This document shows positions 24,472-36,350 of a stretch of 64,000 nt of DNA, in pieces. Origin of the DNA: Gerris lacustris (taxonomy: Eukaryota; Arthropoda; Insecta; Hemiptera; Gerridae); the NCBI GenBank assembly GCA_951217055.1, contig OX578278.1, positions 43,599,574-43,663,573 of the forward strand. Reading direction: 5' to 3'. How positions within the stretch are numbered: position 1 is the stretch's first letter; every line of letters starts with the position of its first letter. A program made the translations under genes and the position numbers. The notes beneath the pieces are model-generated. The model had not been told where the DNA came from. It made no database searches and saw nothing but the letters and a program-made list of their open reading frames with translations.

Positions 24472-27400
24472 AAAGAGCGTTGATAACATTTTTCCTTTAA
24501 GTTTATTTATATAGGAGTGAAATCAAGTTATATGGACATTTAAGTAAAACTATCAAAATGGATCGGCAACGTTATCACGGAGAATTCACGAAAATTATAC
24601 TTCTTTCCTTTTTTTTAATAAACGTAGATACTTAAGATTTTATCTATTCATACTGAACAAATATTAACAAATCTTTAATCCGACTTGTGTTAACCATATG
24701 GAAAAAAAATCGGAAGTGAGAATAAGAATAATTTAAAAAGAGAAATAGTATAACTTTATTAGAAGTAAGAAATAACTCAAGTTTTCTTCTCTTATATGAA
24801 AGTAGCTTATTTTCTTGAACACATTTTTTTTAAATACTTTATTCAATTTTTGCTACCATCCGAAGCGAAAAAATAAAGTTTATTCTTTAGAACCATTCAT
24901 AAAAATAGGAGTTTCAAATGTATGTATATTTTCAAGTTACTTTTTTCTTTTTCTTCTTCCAAGTTTAGCTTATTTTCAATTGTGGTTACAAAATAGTAAG
25001 AGGAAGTACTAAGAAAAAGAATGAAGAGAAGAAGGGAAGTAAAAATTATCATCTCCAGAGCAAATAAACAAGGGGTTTTGATATAAAAAGAAGAATTATG
25101 ATAATAAGAAAGTGCAAGGGCTTGGATTGTCAAGAGGTTTCCTTTCCGGAGCGAGCTTTGCATTGCAAACAAGGCTTGAAAAGCCAGGATTTACCTCGAG
25201 CAATTTTCAAACAGGCTCTCTTGCTTTTACTAAATCCTGGATTATTTCTTCTGTTGTGTTCCAAATATATTCAGGTAGAAGTGGCAAGGTGTGACCTCCC
25301 TTGAAAACTCCGCAATTCAAGAGCAACTTTGGTTTTTTCAGAGTTTAAATTTAGCAAAAATAAATTTGAATAATGTATTTAATTTTAAAGTTAATTCAAC
25401 TTGAACGTGGGAATTCTGATTAGAAAATGATTGATATTAAATTTATTTTCAAGCGTGTGGTTTGCTTGGGTATTGTTTTTAAATTTTTTATCAAATAAAG
25501 TTTGAATTAATAAATTTAATATAATACATTATGTAAACTAAGTTCATATTACGTTGTTGTATAGATGCATACGTTTCATACCGCCTTACGCGTTTAGAAT
25601 TTACAATTTATTAAGGAAGTAAATTCTAAAAGGCAGATAGGGGAAGGACCATGTTCGGTGTTAACCTATAATCGTGAGGTAAAGCTACTTGGTTGAAGTT
25701 GAGTCCGTCGAACAACCATACAATAAAGGCCTTCACAGACAACCAACTACATGAGGTCGTAAAGAAAGAATAGAACGAAGTGGAATCCTCACACGTCAGA
25801 CACAGAGTCATAGAGTTTTTGTATATACCGGTTGAGTCGGTCAGGTTCTATTTTCTGTCCGACACGATTGTCGTTGGAGGAATGGGACACAACAATGAAA
25901 TATTATGGGGGATTCAGTCTGAGCCCGGCTCTCGTCATCTCCGTTCAGGTATATTCTAAAGTCCGGGTTTTTCACGATGTAGAAGAAAACGTTATTGATA
26001 TTGAGTACATAAATATTCTATAAATTTTTTTTTTATTTCTTACCTTATTGTTACTGACGCTCGTTCTTCTGGATAAACACTCTTTCTCTTTCAGTATCGC
26101 TATAGAAAATGAAACGATGTAGTAACAAAACTAGTTAATCAAACGTGTTCATCGACATAATTATTCTTTGATGATTGGATGAAACAACCACTTGCGTGAA
26201 TAACATCTTTTCCGGTCTCTCTTCTTAAGGAAATAAAGACCGAACCCTGAGAATATCCTTCAACTCTTCAATTTCCATTTGTTACGTCGCGTCGTGAGAA
26301 AAACTGGCACATAATCTTTGGACTGCGCTGTAGTAGGGGATATGTAGGAAGCATGTATGAGTTAAGTCGGTGGGACCAATTAAAGTCGGTCAACGTACGT
26401 ATGACATTACTAACTACAAAACGTTCGTCGTCTGCGGGGGCATTAAGTTTGATAGGAGTCTAGACTCTGACCCTTGTCACCCACCTTATATTAGCAGTAA
26501 AGCATGGTTTAGTCGGCCCTAGCCTCACGTAGGCTGATGCGCTACGGATTGATGATTATTATTTGTTATTACTTGAGTATTGGAATGCAGCCAAATTCAT
26601 TCTCGTGGAAAAATTGTTGAGAGAAACAGAGACGTTGATAAAGGAAGAAATCTTTAAAAGAAAAGAAGGAAGATTCTGAGTTATGGCTAAGTTTACATCC
26701 TCTAGGTTGTAAAACACGGCGGTATTCCCAACAGATAGCCCTCCAGACAGTTAAGCTCCGAGGAAGTCATCAAGATACATTTTTAATCTTTTTCTTCCTT
26801 GTGTTAAAGATGGTGTGAGAAGGGATAATATTTTTCTTTCTTCAATAGTCGAGAGTAAAAGAGTAATTATTCATCTCTCGTTAAAAAGTTTGTTTAAAAG
26901 TTTTCTCTCAACTCGTTATAAAATTTTAAGATATCACATCAAACTTTAATCTGATAATTTATCTCTTTAACCTCTTCTTTACTACATCTTCACTATTATT
27001 GAAGATAAACAAAATTGTATTTCTCGACTTTCTTAACTTTTGCACTTTTAAAAGATATTCTTTGAGTCAATGCATAATTAATTTAAACTATTTATTCAGT
27101 TACAACGATTACCTCTTACTATTAATTCGCTGCCTCTTATTTCCTTTAACTTCTATTTTCTTTGACACTTGATGATGGGCATTTTTTTTAGTTAAGATAC
27201 GGTTTCGCTACCATTTTTTTTGTATAAATAAATCCATTTTTGCAGCTCCCTTAATAGGATTGGCATCAATGGAAGTGTTATGAGAATTGTCAATACCCTT
27301 TACAATATATTGATATATTGTCAAGATACTTGACCCTAATCCAAAACTAATACATCTGGTGTTCGATTCCCAGGAAGATTAAGGTTCCGCTTTACTGACC

Positions 27401-27879
27401 ATTACATAGATAAATGTGTTTATAGTGTCTACATTTTATAATGGCAAGGATTTAAGGAGGATTTGGTTCTAAACTAGAGGAAAAGCCAACACTATGTCAA
27501 GATGGTCTACTTTTGAAACGTGCGGCATTGCTTGCTCTTGGTTAGCTAAGAAAAAGAAAAATCCAAATATTCCTGTCTTTGTTATCTATATATTGTTAAT
27601 CTTGTGTTGTTTATCAATTTCTAGTTGAGTAACTGGAATTTTGTGTTAAAGTTAGTGCGTTAGGTTTTAATGTTAGATAAGATGTATCTTCGTGTTTGTA
27701 TTGCGTGTCGTGGCATTACCTTTGATTAGGGTCCATAACTATATTTTAAAAATTATATCAATTTAAATTAAAACATTCCATTGAAGCAGCAAAATTGATC
27801 GGAAATTGACAAAAAACTACATGAACTTTATTGAAACAATTCTGTCTACTAAGTTTTATTTACATAAGTCAATATCTGT
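24472..27879. other. 3.4 kb with no gene recognised
   Basis: Frames at 24815-25304 and 25626-26023 are short and carry no motif I recognise. The stretch 25620-26530 is less AT-rich than its surroundings but has no long frame. Near 27360, ggtgttcgattcccag resembles a pol III B box, but no matching A box or cloverleaf was found. Confidence 0.4.
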
Positions 27880-28414
27880 CTGCCAATTAATGTGGCACAT
27901 AGCTTCCACACGACCTAGTGCATTCATGATGTTTTGAATTTATTACCCTTTCTTGTCTAATTTATTTATCCCCCCCCCCCTTTAAATCTTATAAATTTGG
28001 ATTTTACACGAATAAAAGGGTCATTTAAGTAATAATAAATTTAGGCAGACGGATGAAATTAATGTGGTTCGATCTATGGTACTACTTTCGACAAACCATC
28101 CACACTTCTTGAAAATAGGATGAATAATTTCAAAGATATAGGGGATACAAAAATGTAATGCGCGTGCGATAGAGAAAATAATAGGGGAAGAAATTTAAAA
28201 TTACCTTAAAAAAATAAAAATTAATTTTAGGACCAACTATATCGGACAAGTAGCTTTTTAGATAGGTATGATGTTTCGAAAAAATGTTGAACTTCAATCC
28301 GATAGACAGACACGAGACCAAATTTGTTGCCCGATGTCTAAAACGGATTTTTTCTTAGACTTGAAAAAATGTCTTTCTTCAGAATGATTACAATGCTTCG
28401 GTAAGCTCGAAAGA
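27880..28414 (+). repeat. Family A repeat
   Basis: The left end is ctgccaattaatgtggcacat; the right end contains caatgcttcggtaagctcg. Inside are aaaccatccacacttc, ccgatagacagacacgag and a C run (27971-27980). It has the same layout as 62601-63133 and is moderately diverged from it. No coding sequence. Confidence 0.75.
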
Positions 28415-29120
28415 AATTGTTAATTAACAATTACTCTTTGCTTTCTTAAACAGTAAGTTTCTAAAGCGCATTTCCAAAATTGATCCGGCTACAAATATAA
28501 GTGTAAGTTTTATTAATAAAATATTATGTTTTACATATTTTAACTCCGAAATACATTCTTTTTTTAAATGAATATTATTCGTAAAATGAAATTTCAATGT
28601 GTGATATTTTTTTTCAAATTCCATACAAAGCTATACAATTTTTATCTGACATACTCGCTTATGAGTGCAGATTAAAGTCAGCTCTCTTGTACAGGTGTAA
28701 AATGCAATAACCTGTGGGATAATTTCAGTGTGGATAAAACTGGGTGCGGCGTACCGCAGACATTTCGGAAATGGTATTCGAGTGTATGTGAGGCTGCCTA
28801 ACACCCTATATATTTGCGAGTGACCTGTAACCTCTTTTATATCCAATAAAATTTCAGAATCAAAAATATTTAAAACATTTTAATTAACTCAAGTAGAAAT
28901 ATTGTTTAACATAATATTAATTACATATAACAGGTATAAATTAGTTATATATACTCCTATTAAAGGATAACTATTAAATAGGTTATAACATTTTCTCGCA
29001 TAAAATCACTTGCCGTTTCGCTGACATAAATATGGTTTAAATAACAGAAGGATGTTAGATGTATGCTTTAAACCTATAATCACGACGATTAGATGATTTA
29101 TCCATCCGTATTAGATAGTC
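28415..29120. other. No gene recognised
   Basis: Two short minus-strand frames (28424-28624, 28631-28846) have no recognisable features. No repeat edge is seen. Confidence 0.45.
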
Positions 29121-29123
29121 TTA

Positions 29124-29751
29124 GGCCCAATTCACACACGAGTGGTGGTGTATGGCACTGGCGTGGCGATGGCGTGGCACTGGCGTGGGACTGGGGAGGA
29201 TCGGTTGTGGTGTGTTTTATCCACACATATGGCGTTCAAGTGGTTTAGTTCACTGTTACATGTTATCCAGGATAATGTCTTCTTCCTCAGATGACGACGA
29301 GCATGATTTGCAGGATATTACTAATTTTTCCAACATGCAGATTTTGAGAAGGAAGTTTTGGAGGCATCCTTTGTGGTTAGAGAATTGGAAAACTGATGGA
29401 GCGTTCAACGTAAATGCAAGAGCTAAACGAGTACCCAGATCGTTTTCAAAATTATTGCCGGATATCTCAAGAATGCTATTAAAAAATTCTAGCATCTTTA
29501 TCTTATTTCATTATTTATCTTAAAAAAACAAAGAAAGAACAGACTAGAAATAAATGGTTTGTAAGTGGCGCACCACTTCGATAAACCACGAGTGGCGTCA
29601 GAGTGGCGTGGCGTGATGGAGGTGTCGTATGCCACCCTCTTCCACGCCATTCCAGTGTACATTGGGCCATAAGTTAACATAGAGGTGGCACAAACCAGCG
29701 CCACGCCATTGTCACGCTAGTGCCATACGCCACTCGTGTGTGAATTGGGCC
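29124..29751 (+). mobile_element. PIF/Harbinger element, internally deleted, TTA target duplication
   Basis: Terminal inverted repeats of about 22 bp (ggcccaattcacacacgagtgg and its inverse) are flanked on both sides by tta (29121-29123 and 29752-29754), the hallmark of PIF/Harbinger insertion. Both subterminal regions repeat words built from gtggcgtggc and tggcactggcg. The middle keeps only the start of a transposase gene. Non-autonomous. Confidence 0.88.
29275..29523 (+). pseudogene. N-terminal stub of a Harbinger transposase
   Basis: An 82-codon frame starts at ATG 29275. It has an acidic Ser/Asp-rich start, then RRKFWRHPLWLENWKTDGAF, then a basic segment and FSKLLPDISRMLLK. The R-x-FW-x-HP-x-W block followed by a Phe-rich helix is the conserved N-terminal part of insect Harbinger transposases, before the DDE domain. 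The catalytic domain is absent: the frame runs into an unrelated tail and a stop near the right inverted repeat. Identification is from family memory; the missing DDE domain means no transposase activity. Confidence 0.72.
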
Positions 29752-30119
29752 TTAGTGATTTGATAAGCGGCAAGAAAAAACACTTGTGGTTATTCTGTTT
29801 TCCTAGAAATACCTTTTCACATGAGCATTTCGTTTCAGCGATTTATGTCCTTTTACTTATAGGATTCAAACAAGTCTGTAAATTCACGAAGGATAATACT
29901 GATACTTTTTACAAAAAATACTTTGTTACCCTTAGAAAATACCTCTCGTGATTTAACATCACCATTAAGTGTTAAGTTCTCTTTCTAACGCGAATGGAGA
30001 TAATAATAAAGAAAAAATAGTTGTTCGTGAAGTCTCACGTAAAAAGGGTTTCGTTGGTATCCTTAACATAAAACTAGTTATATTAAGGATGGGAGGGGGG
30101 GGGGGAGACGCAAATGTTT

Positions 30120-30718
30120 GATGCTTTTTGGTAAAAGGCGTAGAAAATTAAACAATTAACACGTGATATACATCTTTGTAATCTACTCTTTAATACCTTT
30201 AATTTGTTACCCTATACAAAATTTAAAAAAAAATATTCTTTTTTGTGGTGGGAATTATCCGCCATATTGGATTCCCACTTAATCATTTAAAATTGCTATT
30301 CTAATTTTTCCTATGGTCCAGAAGACCGCTTGGCATATTTTTTATACTTCTGTAGTACTTTTATTCTTCTTGTAGTACTTCTTTGCAGAAAATTAAACAA
30401 TTTTCACGTGTTACGTGTTCCTAGTTTAATGCCCCGGGGGGTCACAAGGTTTTTTATCGGTAATAACGAAAAGGTAAATACATTTTTTTTTCCGGAAATA
30501 TTCATCGGTCTACCATAGGGTATAAGCGTGAATTATTTCAAAATGTTTCACGAAAAAGTTCGATGTTTTTTGACAAAATGGCGCCGAAAATTAAATACTT
30601 TCCCTAAGTGGTATATATTTTTGTAATCTAATCTTCAATACCTTTCATTTGATACTCCACTCAAAATTTTATAAAAATATTTTTTTTCGCGTGACATGAA
30701 TTATCCGCCATTTTGGAT
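30120..30718. repeat. Imperfect direct repeat, period about 440 bp
   Basis: The segment from gatgctttttggtaaaagg (30120) to attatccgccatattgg (about 30270) recurs, diverged, from gatgttttttgacaaaatgg (30562) to about 30718. Shared phrases include tttgtaatcta and aataccttt. A shorter third piece, gaaaattaaacaattttcacg, lies near 30385. Origin unknown. A G run is at 30096-30105. Confidence 0.6.
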
Positions 30719-30726
30719 TTTAACGG

Positions 30727-31910
30727 CTGATAACATTGAGTTCGCTATATTTTTCCTGTGTGCGCGTCAAAACGATCTTTAATACTGCAAAGTTTCATAT
30801 TTACATCTTTTTTATTCAGAAGTTATTGGAACCGTACAATGTGACAGACAGACACAAGAACGAAACTATAAGGGTTTCTTTTTTTGGTTTTACCAACGAA
30901 ACCCTAAAACATTATTACCTTTTTAGTGAACATTTTATTACGACGATATTTCGCCCAAATGTTTATGGTGGAATATAGTCATAATTAAATATTAATCTGA
31001 GAAAATAGTGGTTTTTAAATTATTTTCCCTATAGATATCAGAGATAATGATATAATAGACAATTATAGGTATAAACTGAATATTAATTAATAAATTATAA
31101 TAATTTATTAATGAAGAATGTTAAGTTTAGGCAAATAATAATGAGAAAACAAAATACGATATTTCTGAATAGCTTTGCGAGAACAAAGTTAGTTGTATAA
31201 GTTCAGTGATCTACAGAGAATCCTAATACGTAGTTAAAGGGTCAACCCTTGGTCGCGGTATTAAAGCAATTGAATCAGCGGTGAACCTTAAAATTGTGGT
31301 ATTTTCAATTTTAAATGTCCGGTTTCACACTCAATTTAAGCAAGCTTGATTGAGAATGTGATTAATACAAATCCAGTAATTATTGGATTTCATTTTAATT
31401 GAAACTTAAAATAGCAATTTTCAGATAATTTAATTTAAAATTGAAAACATTTATTTAAGGGTATTTGTGCTATAAGAATTACAAGATTTAAATTAATTTT
31501 AGCTCGAGGATCGTGAATATAAATTTATATGTTATAGCCTTACATAAAACGAGTAGATCAAAGTATAGAAATTTTGTTAGAGTTGGCCTCATTCAGAGAT
31601 GAAATGTGGTGTTTTCGTAATGAGAATTGGTGTTACAAAAGCTTCCTTTTATTTGCTCGTTTAAATTAAGTAGAATGTGGGCCTAACCGTGCGTTTATTG
31701 AATAGCTGATTAAATGAAGTTTCTTCTACCTGAAGCTTAGTAACTTGAATTACCTGTATGTATGAAGTAAATTACTCCATTCATATACCTTACCCGAGTT
31801 ATATATATAAAAAAATATATAATATATGGCAACTCTTAAACTTCTCAATTTAAAATATTCCTCCGATTACACTGTTCTGCAAAATTTATCGAACTTTGCG
31901 TTTTCGAGGG
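30727..31910. other. No gene recognised
   Basis: AT-rich sequence. The phrase gacagacagacacaagaacg at 30843 followed by aaccctaaaac resembles the end of a common insect repeat. No coding region is supported. Confidence 0.45.
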
Positions 31911-32702
31911 TGCTGAATCCGAATCTGAAGTCAAAATGTCTCCTATATGTACGGTTTTCCCGGAAAATGCGCCTAAAGTTCGGAAAAATTTGTTTTGGGG
32001 GTTTTCGACCCAATTTTTCGCCCCCCAAAAAATTATTGGGCGTTTTAATATCTTCAAACCATGAAAAACACGAATGTAAAGTAAATAAAATCTGCTGACC
32101 TTACTTTTTTAATAAAATTGAAAAATAAGAAATTACGATTTTTTCTCATATTGAGTCTTTGTATTTCTATTGCTTTTTCAGCTGTTTAAGAAATGTTTTG
32201 TGACTTTTTCTGACATTATTCTACAGAATTAGAATATATGTGACCGAGGGGGTACAAGAAACATTGGGAGGGGGGGGGGAGAATATTGTATTTCAGCATT
32301 TCATATTTGATTGAAAAAAGTAAATAAAAGTTGTGGTTCAGCTCAATTTTTTATTCCCCCTCCCCCCATGTTGCTTTTACCCCCCTTACCCGCCACATAT
32401 ATTGAAATTCTGATAAATAATGTCAGAAAAAAGTCACAAAACATTTCTTATATAGCTGAAAAAGCAATAGAAATACAAAGACTCAATATGAGAAAAAATC
32501 GTAATTTCTTATTTTTAAATTTTCTTAAAAAAGTAAGTTCAGCAGATTTTTTTTTTACTTTAGATTCGTGTTCTTCATGGTTTGAAGATTTTAAAACGCC
32601 CAATAATTTTTTTTTTTACAATTGTTACACCGTGCTTTAGGCACATTGTCCGAGAAAACTGTGCGAACAGTGGAAATGTTCACTTCAGATTCGGATTCAG
32701 CA
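31911..32702. repeat. Long inverted repeat (about 350-bp arms, short spacer)
   Basis: The left arm starts tgctgaatccgaatctgaag (31911-31930) and its inverse closes the right arm (32683-32702). The arms pair through taagaaattacgattttttc, aatgttttgtgac and a G run facing a C run (about 32270 and 32355). The arms are imperfect, so this is an old fold-back element. The short frames on either side are mirror images of each other and are not genes. Confidence 0.8.
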
Positions 32703-34089
32703 CACAAAAATATTTTAGAAAAGGACATTTTTATTCTGAAGTTTTTTTTTTGCAGAACAGTATTATCATACCTATTTTACAATATTCTGATTCTGTATGT
32801 AATATATTATGAAAAGGCCTTTTAGAGGTTTCTCAGACCGACCAATTTATAAAGTATATAACACGGTCCGATCGTATGTATTTAGTATATTTACAGAAAA
32901 GACTTCTAGGAGTGGGTAAATAAATGTGCTTTAAAAATACTGACCCTTTTGATACATTTACGTGCTTACAAATAAGTACTTCTTTTTTGTTTAAGTAAAT
33001 TGAAAATACAAGTTTTAAAACAAATTCCCAAATGAGTATTTTTTTGTACACGTAAAACAATAACAAATAAAATAAATGGGATACTAACCAATGCTTTTAT
33101 TTCGGCAATTTTCATCATACTCATTTAGATTTTTTTATTTAAAAACACAAAGCTTCTTTTGTAAAAAAGGTTTCAATTTTTAAGTAATGTGTCATGTATA
33201 TACTTTTATTTACTTAAAAACAAACAAAACGGTGTTCACTAAATAATATAAAAAAGGTGTGAACGCTCTTATAGTCGATTTTCAGCCCTTTATCTTCTCC
33301 CTACATGTTTAAAAACCTTTTAATTATAAATGTTTGCAATCACATGATTTCTTTATTTTTTTAAAGAATAATAATCATTATTATTTTTTAGTATTATTTT
33401 TTATAAAACAAATTACCATTAAATAGTACTATTATTTTATTATTTATACTTTATATGCAAAATAGATTTAAAAGTGGCTTGAGTAACAAGTAACAACTGA
33501 AAAAAAAACTACTCTATAATTCATATTTCTCTTTATTATTCGGTTTTTTGTTAATAGGTTTTTTGTTAGGGTATAATTTTAAAGGTATGGAATCAACTAT
33601 GTTATTGAGATATTGGGATATCATGTAGCTGACATATTCTAAGAAGTGAGTTTATTGTATATAGTATATAGGATATACTCACAATAGAACTAGCTCTTTT
33701 GAGTTGTATTCAATGTATACATACAATAAACTAGTCCTTTGAGTTTTATTCTATGTATACATACAATAAACTAGAACTTCGAGTTATATTCAATATAAAG
33801 ATTTTTTTCAATAACAACAATCCAACTAACTTGTCTTAATAATCCATGGTTTTATCACTGAGTAAATAAATAAGCACACATGATTATTTTGCACTGTGAA
33901 AAATAATCAGCCAAGGACAGCTGATAATGTCGTTACTTAGTTATTATACTATTCTAAAGACGAAACCGGCATTGCATAATTGTATATATTCTTGTGGTTA
34001 AACATTAAACTGAAAGGTGTTTATTTTAATTAGTAGTTAAATTTAATTAGTGTTTATTTTAATTAGTAGTTAAATTGAATGGTAGTTTT
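32703..34089. other. No gene recognised; contains a 40-bp tandem repeat
   Basis: AT-rich. From about 33690 to 33796 a 40-bp unit is repeated about 2.6 times; gagtt followed by tatt starts at 33701, 33741 and 33781, with atgtatacatacaataaact between. No gene is seen. Confidence 0.6.
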
Positions 34090-34640
34090 GCTTCCGAGCT
34101 TACCGAAGGTAACGGAAGCATTGTGTTCACTTTTGAGAACAAAAAAGTTTTATGCCTCCGATTTTAAAAATTCCAAGACAGAAATCCGTTTCAGACATCA
34201 GGGAACATTTTTGGTTCCGTATCTGTCGGTCTGTCTGTCTGTCTGTCCGTCTGTGTGTCCGCGAATCGTGAAACGTGCGACGATAACTTGAGTAAATGTT
34301 GCCCGATTTTGATGAAATTTGGTAGACATGTTTATTTTAACAATGCTCAGGTCGATTTCGTTGGACAGCGTTATCTGTTCAAGCGTTCACGCGCAACGGT
34401 CGCGTAAACGTGAACATCAAATTTAAAATTGGAATTTTCGGTCGGGAAAAAAATCAAACCTTATCTATTCAATGAGACGAACATTTTTTACAAATACAAT
34501 TTTTTAGTAAAACCTTCAGCGACACCCCTATAAAGTGTTAAAGATCGCTAAAAAATGTTAATTGTTTTTACACAATAAACAATATAACAATAAAGTACAT
34601 GATAGGATGCGAGGAAGCTATGTGCCACACTAATTGGCAG
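34090..34640 (-). repeat. Family A repeat carrying the family B core
   Basis: The left end is the hairpin gcttccgagcttaccgaagg plus taacggaagc; the right end is tgtgccacactaattggcag. The interior has a CTGT run (34226-34252), then gcgacgataacttgagtaaa and atttcgttggacagcg. Those interior blocks match family B (477-1204) closely. This copy therefore links the two families. Confidence 0.78.
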
Positions 34641-34943
34641 TGTATTTTTAATTACTTAGTAAAAAAAACCATGGTATTATCTTATTATTACCACAAACTC
34701 CCCGTCAAAACCACCATGTAAGAAAAGAAACTCCTTAAATCTTTGCATGTTGATCTAAACTGTGGCAAATCTAAGTAGTGTTTTAATATGCACTGACAAT
34801 TAAAGGAAGAGGTAACGTAAACTTTAAGACCGATCCTCGTGTTACTCCTTGTTTTAAATCTATTTATTAAAAATTTGAAGTATCTACCCTCAATTACTTT
34901 TATTTAATTAAAAATAATCATAATAAGATCAGATAACACAATA

Positions 34944-35548
34944 GTACATTACGCGTCGAGTGCGGAAAGTAGCATTTTGCATGCGAGTGTGGAGTTTGCA
35001 TCCGAGCGATAGCGAGGGTAGTAAAACCACACGAGCAATGCAAAATGCCGTTTTCGCACGAGTTGCGTACCGTACTTTATCTACGATTGTTAGATTTAAA
35101 TAATAAATACAGAAAAAAATAAACTAGCTGTGTATGTAAGTTCGTATCTCTCTCTTGATAAAGATGGCATTTATTCTTGAGTTGTATTTTTTGCCGAATT
35201 AATTATTTCTGTAGGAGTATTATTCTCCACATTTTCGTCAAAGTCACTTGATTCACTTATTGTTTTTCACTAAAAACTCGATATAAACAGTTATTTTAAT
35301 AAAAGAACTGCAAATTTGTTTTGTTAAATGTTAACAAACTCAGTAATCTTGCGTAAAGCTGAAGAATTCCTCTTCTTTACCGCGCTAGTGTGGTAAAGAA
35401 GAGGAATTATTCAGAACTATGAGACGCGCATGCGCAATGTATACAAGTACGTATATAAATAACCACTTATCACGCATCTAAACATAATCACTTTCTACGC
35501 ATCTAAACAAAGATGTAATGTTTATATTTCGTATCAATCGTAGATAAA
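34944..35548 (-). mobile_element. NRF1-motif transposon, copy 1 (inverted)
   Basis: The core 35076-35548 is bounded by tttatctacgattg and its inverse. A further 130 bp (34944-35075) with cgcgtcgagtg and gcattttgcatgcgagtgtgg belongs to the element too, since it recurs in copy 2. It contains a 17-bp perfect hairpin stem (35365-35381 with 35392-35408) and the palindrome cgcgcatgcgca (35425-35436). Read on the minus strand the short ORF of copies 2 and 3 is recognisable, but its ATG has become ATA. Confidence 0.75.
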
Positions 35549-36256
35549 AGTAATTTATCTCGCTGTGGGTGAACAATCTTCAAAAATCAAATGTATTACA
35601 AAATTAATTCCATTACTCAGCAATAAAAAATTGTACAACTGGAAATGTTAAATGATGTTCTTACATAAACATGCATTTAAATTAGCTACTTACCTTGTTC
35701 GAAGTGGGGTTCTAGATAAAAAGATAATACACCCTGAAATATCACCCGTGTTATTTACATAATAAAAATGCAGAGACAGGGTTTTTAAAAGTTATTTATC
35801 GCTGCTACATAGGAAGGAAATTCAATAAAATTACATCCCTTGGAAAAATGCAGCTTTTAAAAACATAACCTGATTTAAGAGGACTTTGCGGTTTTGTTTA
35901 ATTTGCTCGTGATTAATAAATCATTATTTTATATTTTATAATAAATTGCTTATTTTTCATATTATGCTAGATTATTTGTTTAATATGAACTATATATTTT
36001 AATTTAAGAGGCCAAAGAGGCAAACATCAAGCTAGAAATGTATGTATGAGTCCTGTAAAAATAAACATGTGGTCGGTTTGTCTAAAGTAGCCCACAGATC
36101 GATCTATATTAATTGCAAAAATCTGCGCCCAATTTAATATTGCTAAATTGCTGATTTTATTAATTTAAAAAACAAAACAATTCTGGCACATTTTAAAAAA
36201 AGGGGGAGAATTAAATAAATTAGGCAGTAATGCATCGTAAACAATCATTAAAGTAT
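35549..36256. other. No gene recognised
   Basis: AT-rich. The phrase atgtggtcggtttgtctaaa at 36067 weakly resembles the end of the MITE at 13881, with no partner. Confidence 0.45.
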
Positions 36257-36350
36257 GCGAGGAAGCTGTATGCCACACTTATTGACAGGCTATTTTACTA
36301 CGTTTTTATTAACTTGGTTTCTTGTTTGTTTGTTTGTTTGTTTGTTTGTC
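36257..36350 (-). repeat. Family A end fragment and (GTTT)n microsatellite
   Basis: gcgaggaagctgtatgccac followed by acttattgacagg is the family A right end. A GTTT run at about 36323-36349 follows. Confidence 0.7.

Noticed and set aside
25112..25304. Frame with a mixed, protein-like composition
   Set aside because: Two different frames overlap here with similar length, neither has a motif, and no splice sites flank it.
27340..27375. tRNA-like B box ggtgttcgattcccag
   Set aside because: No A box, anticodon arm or acceptor pairing could be placed upstream at the right distance.
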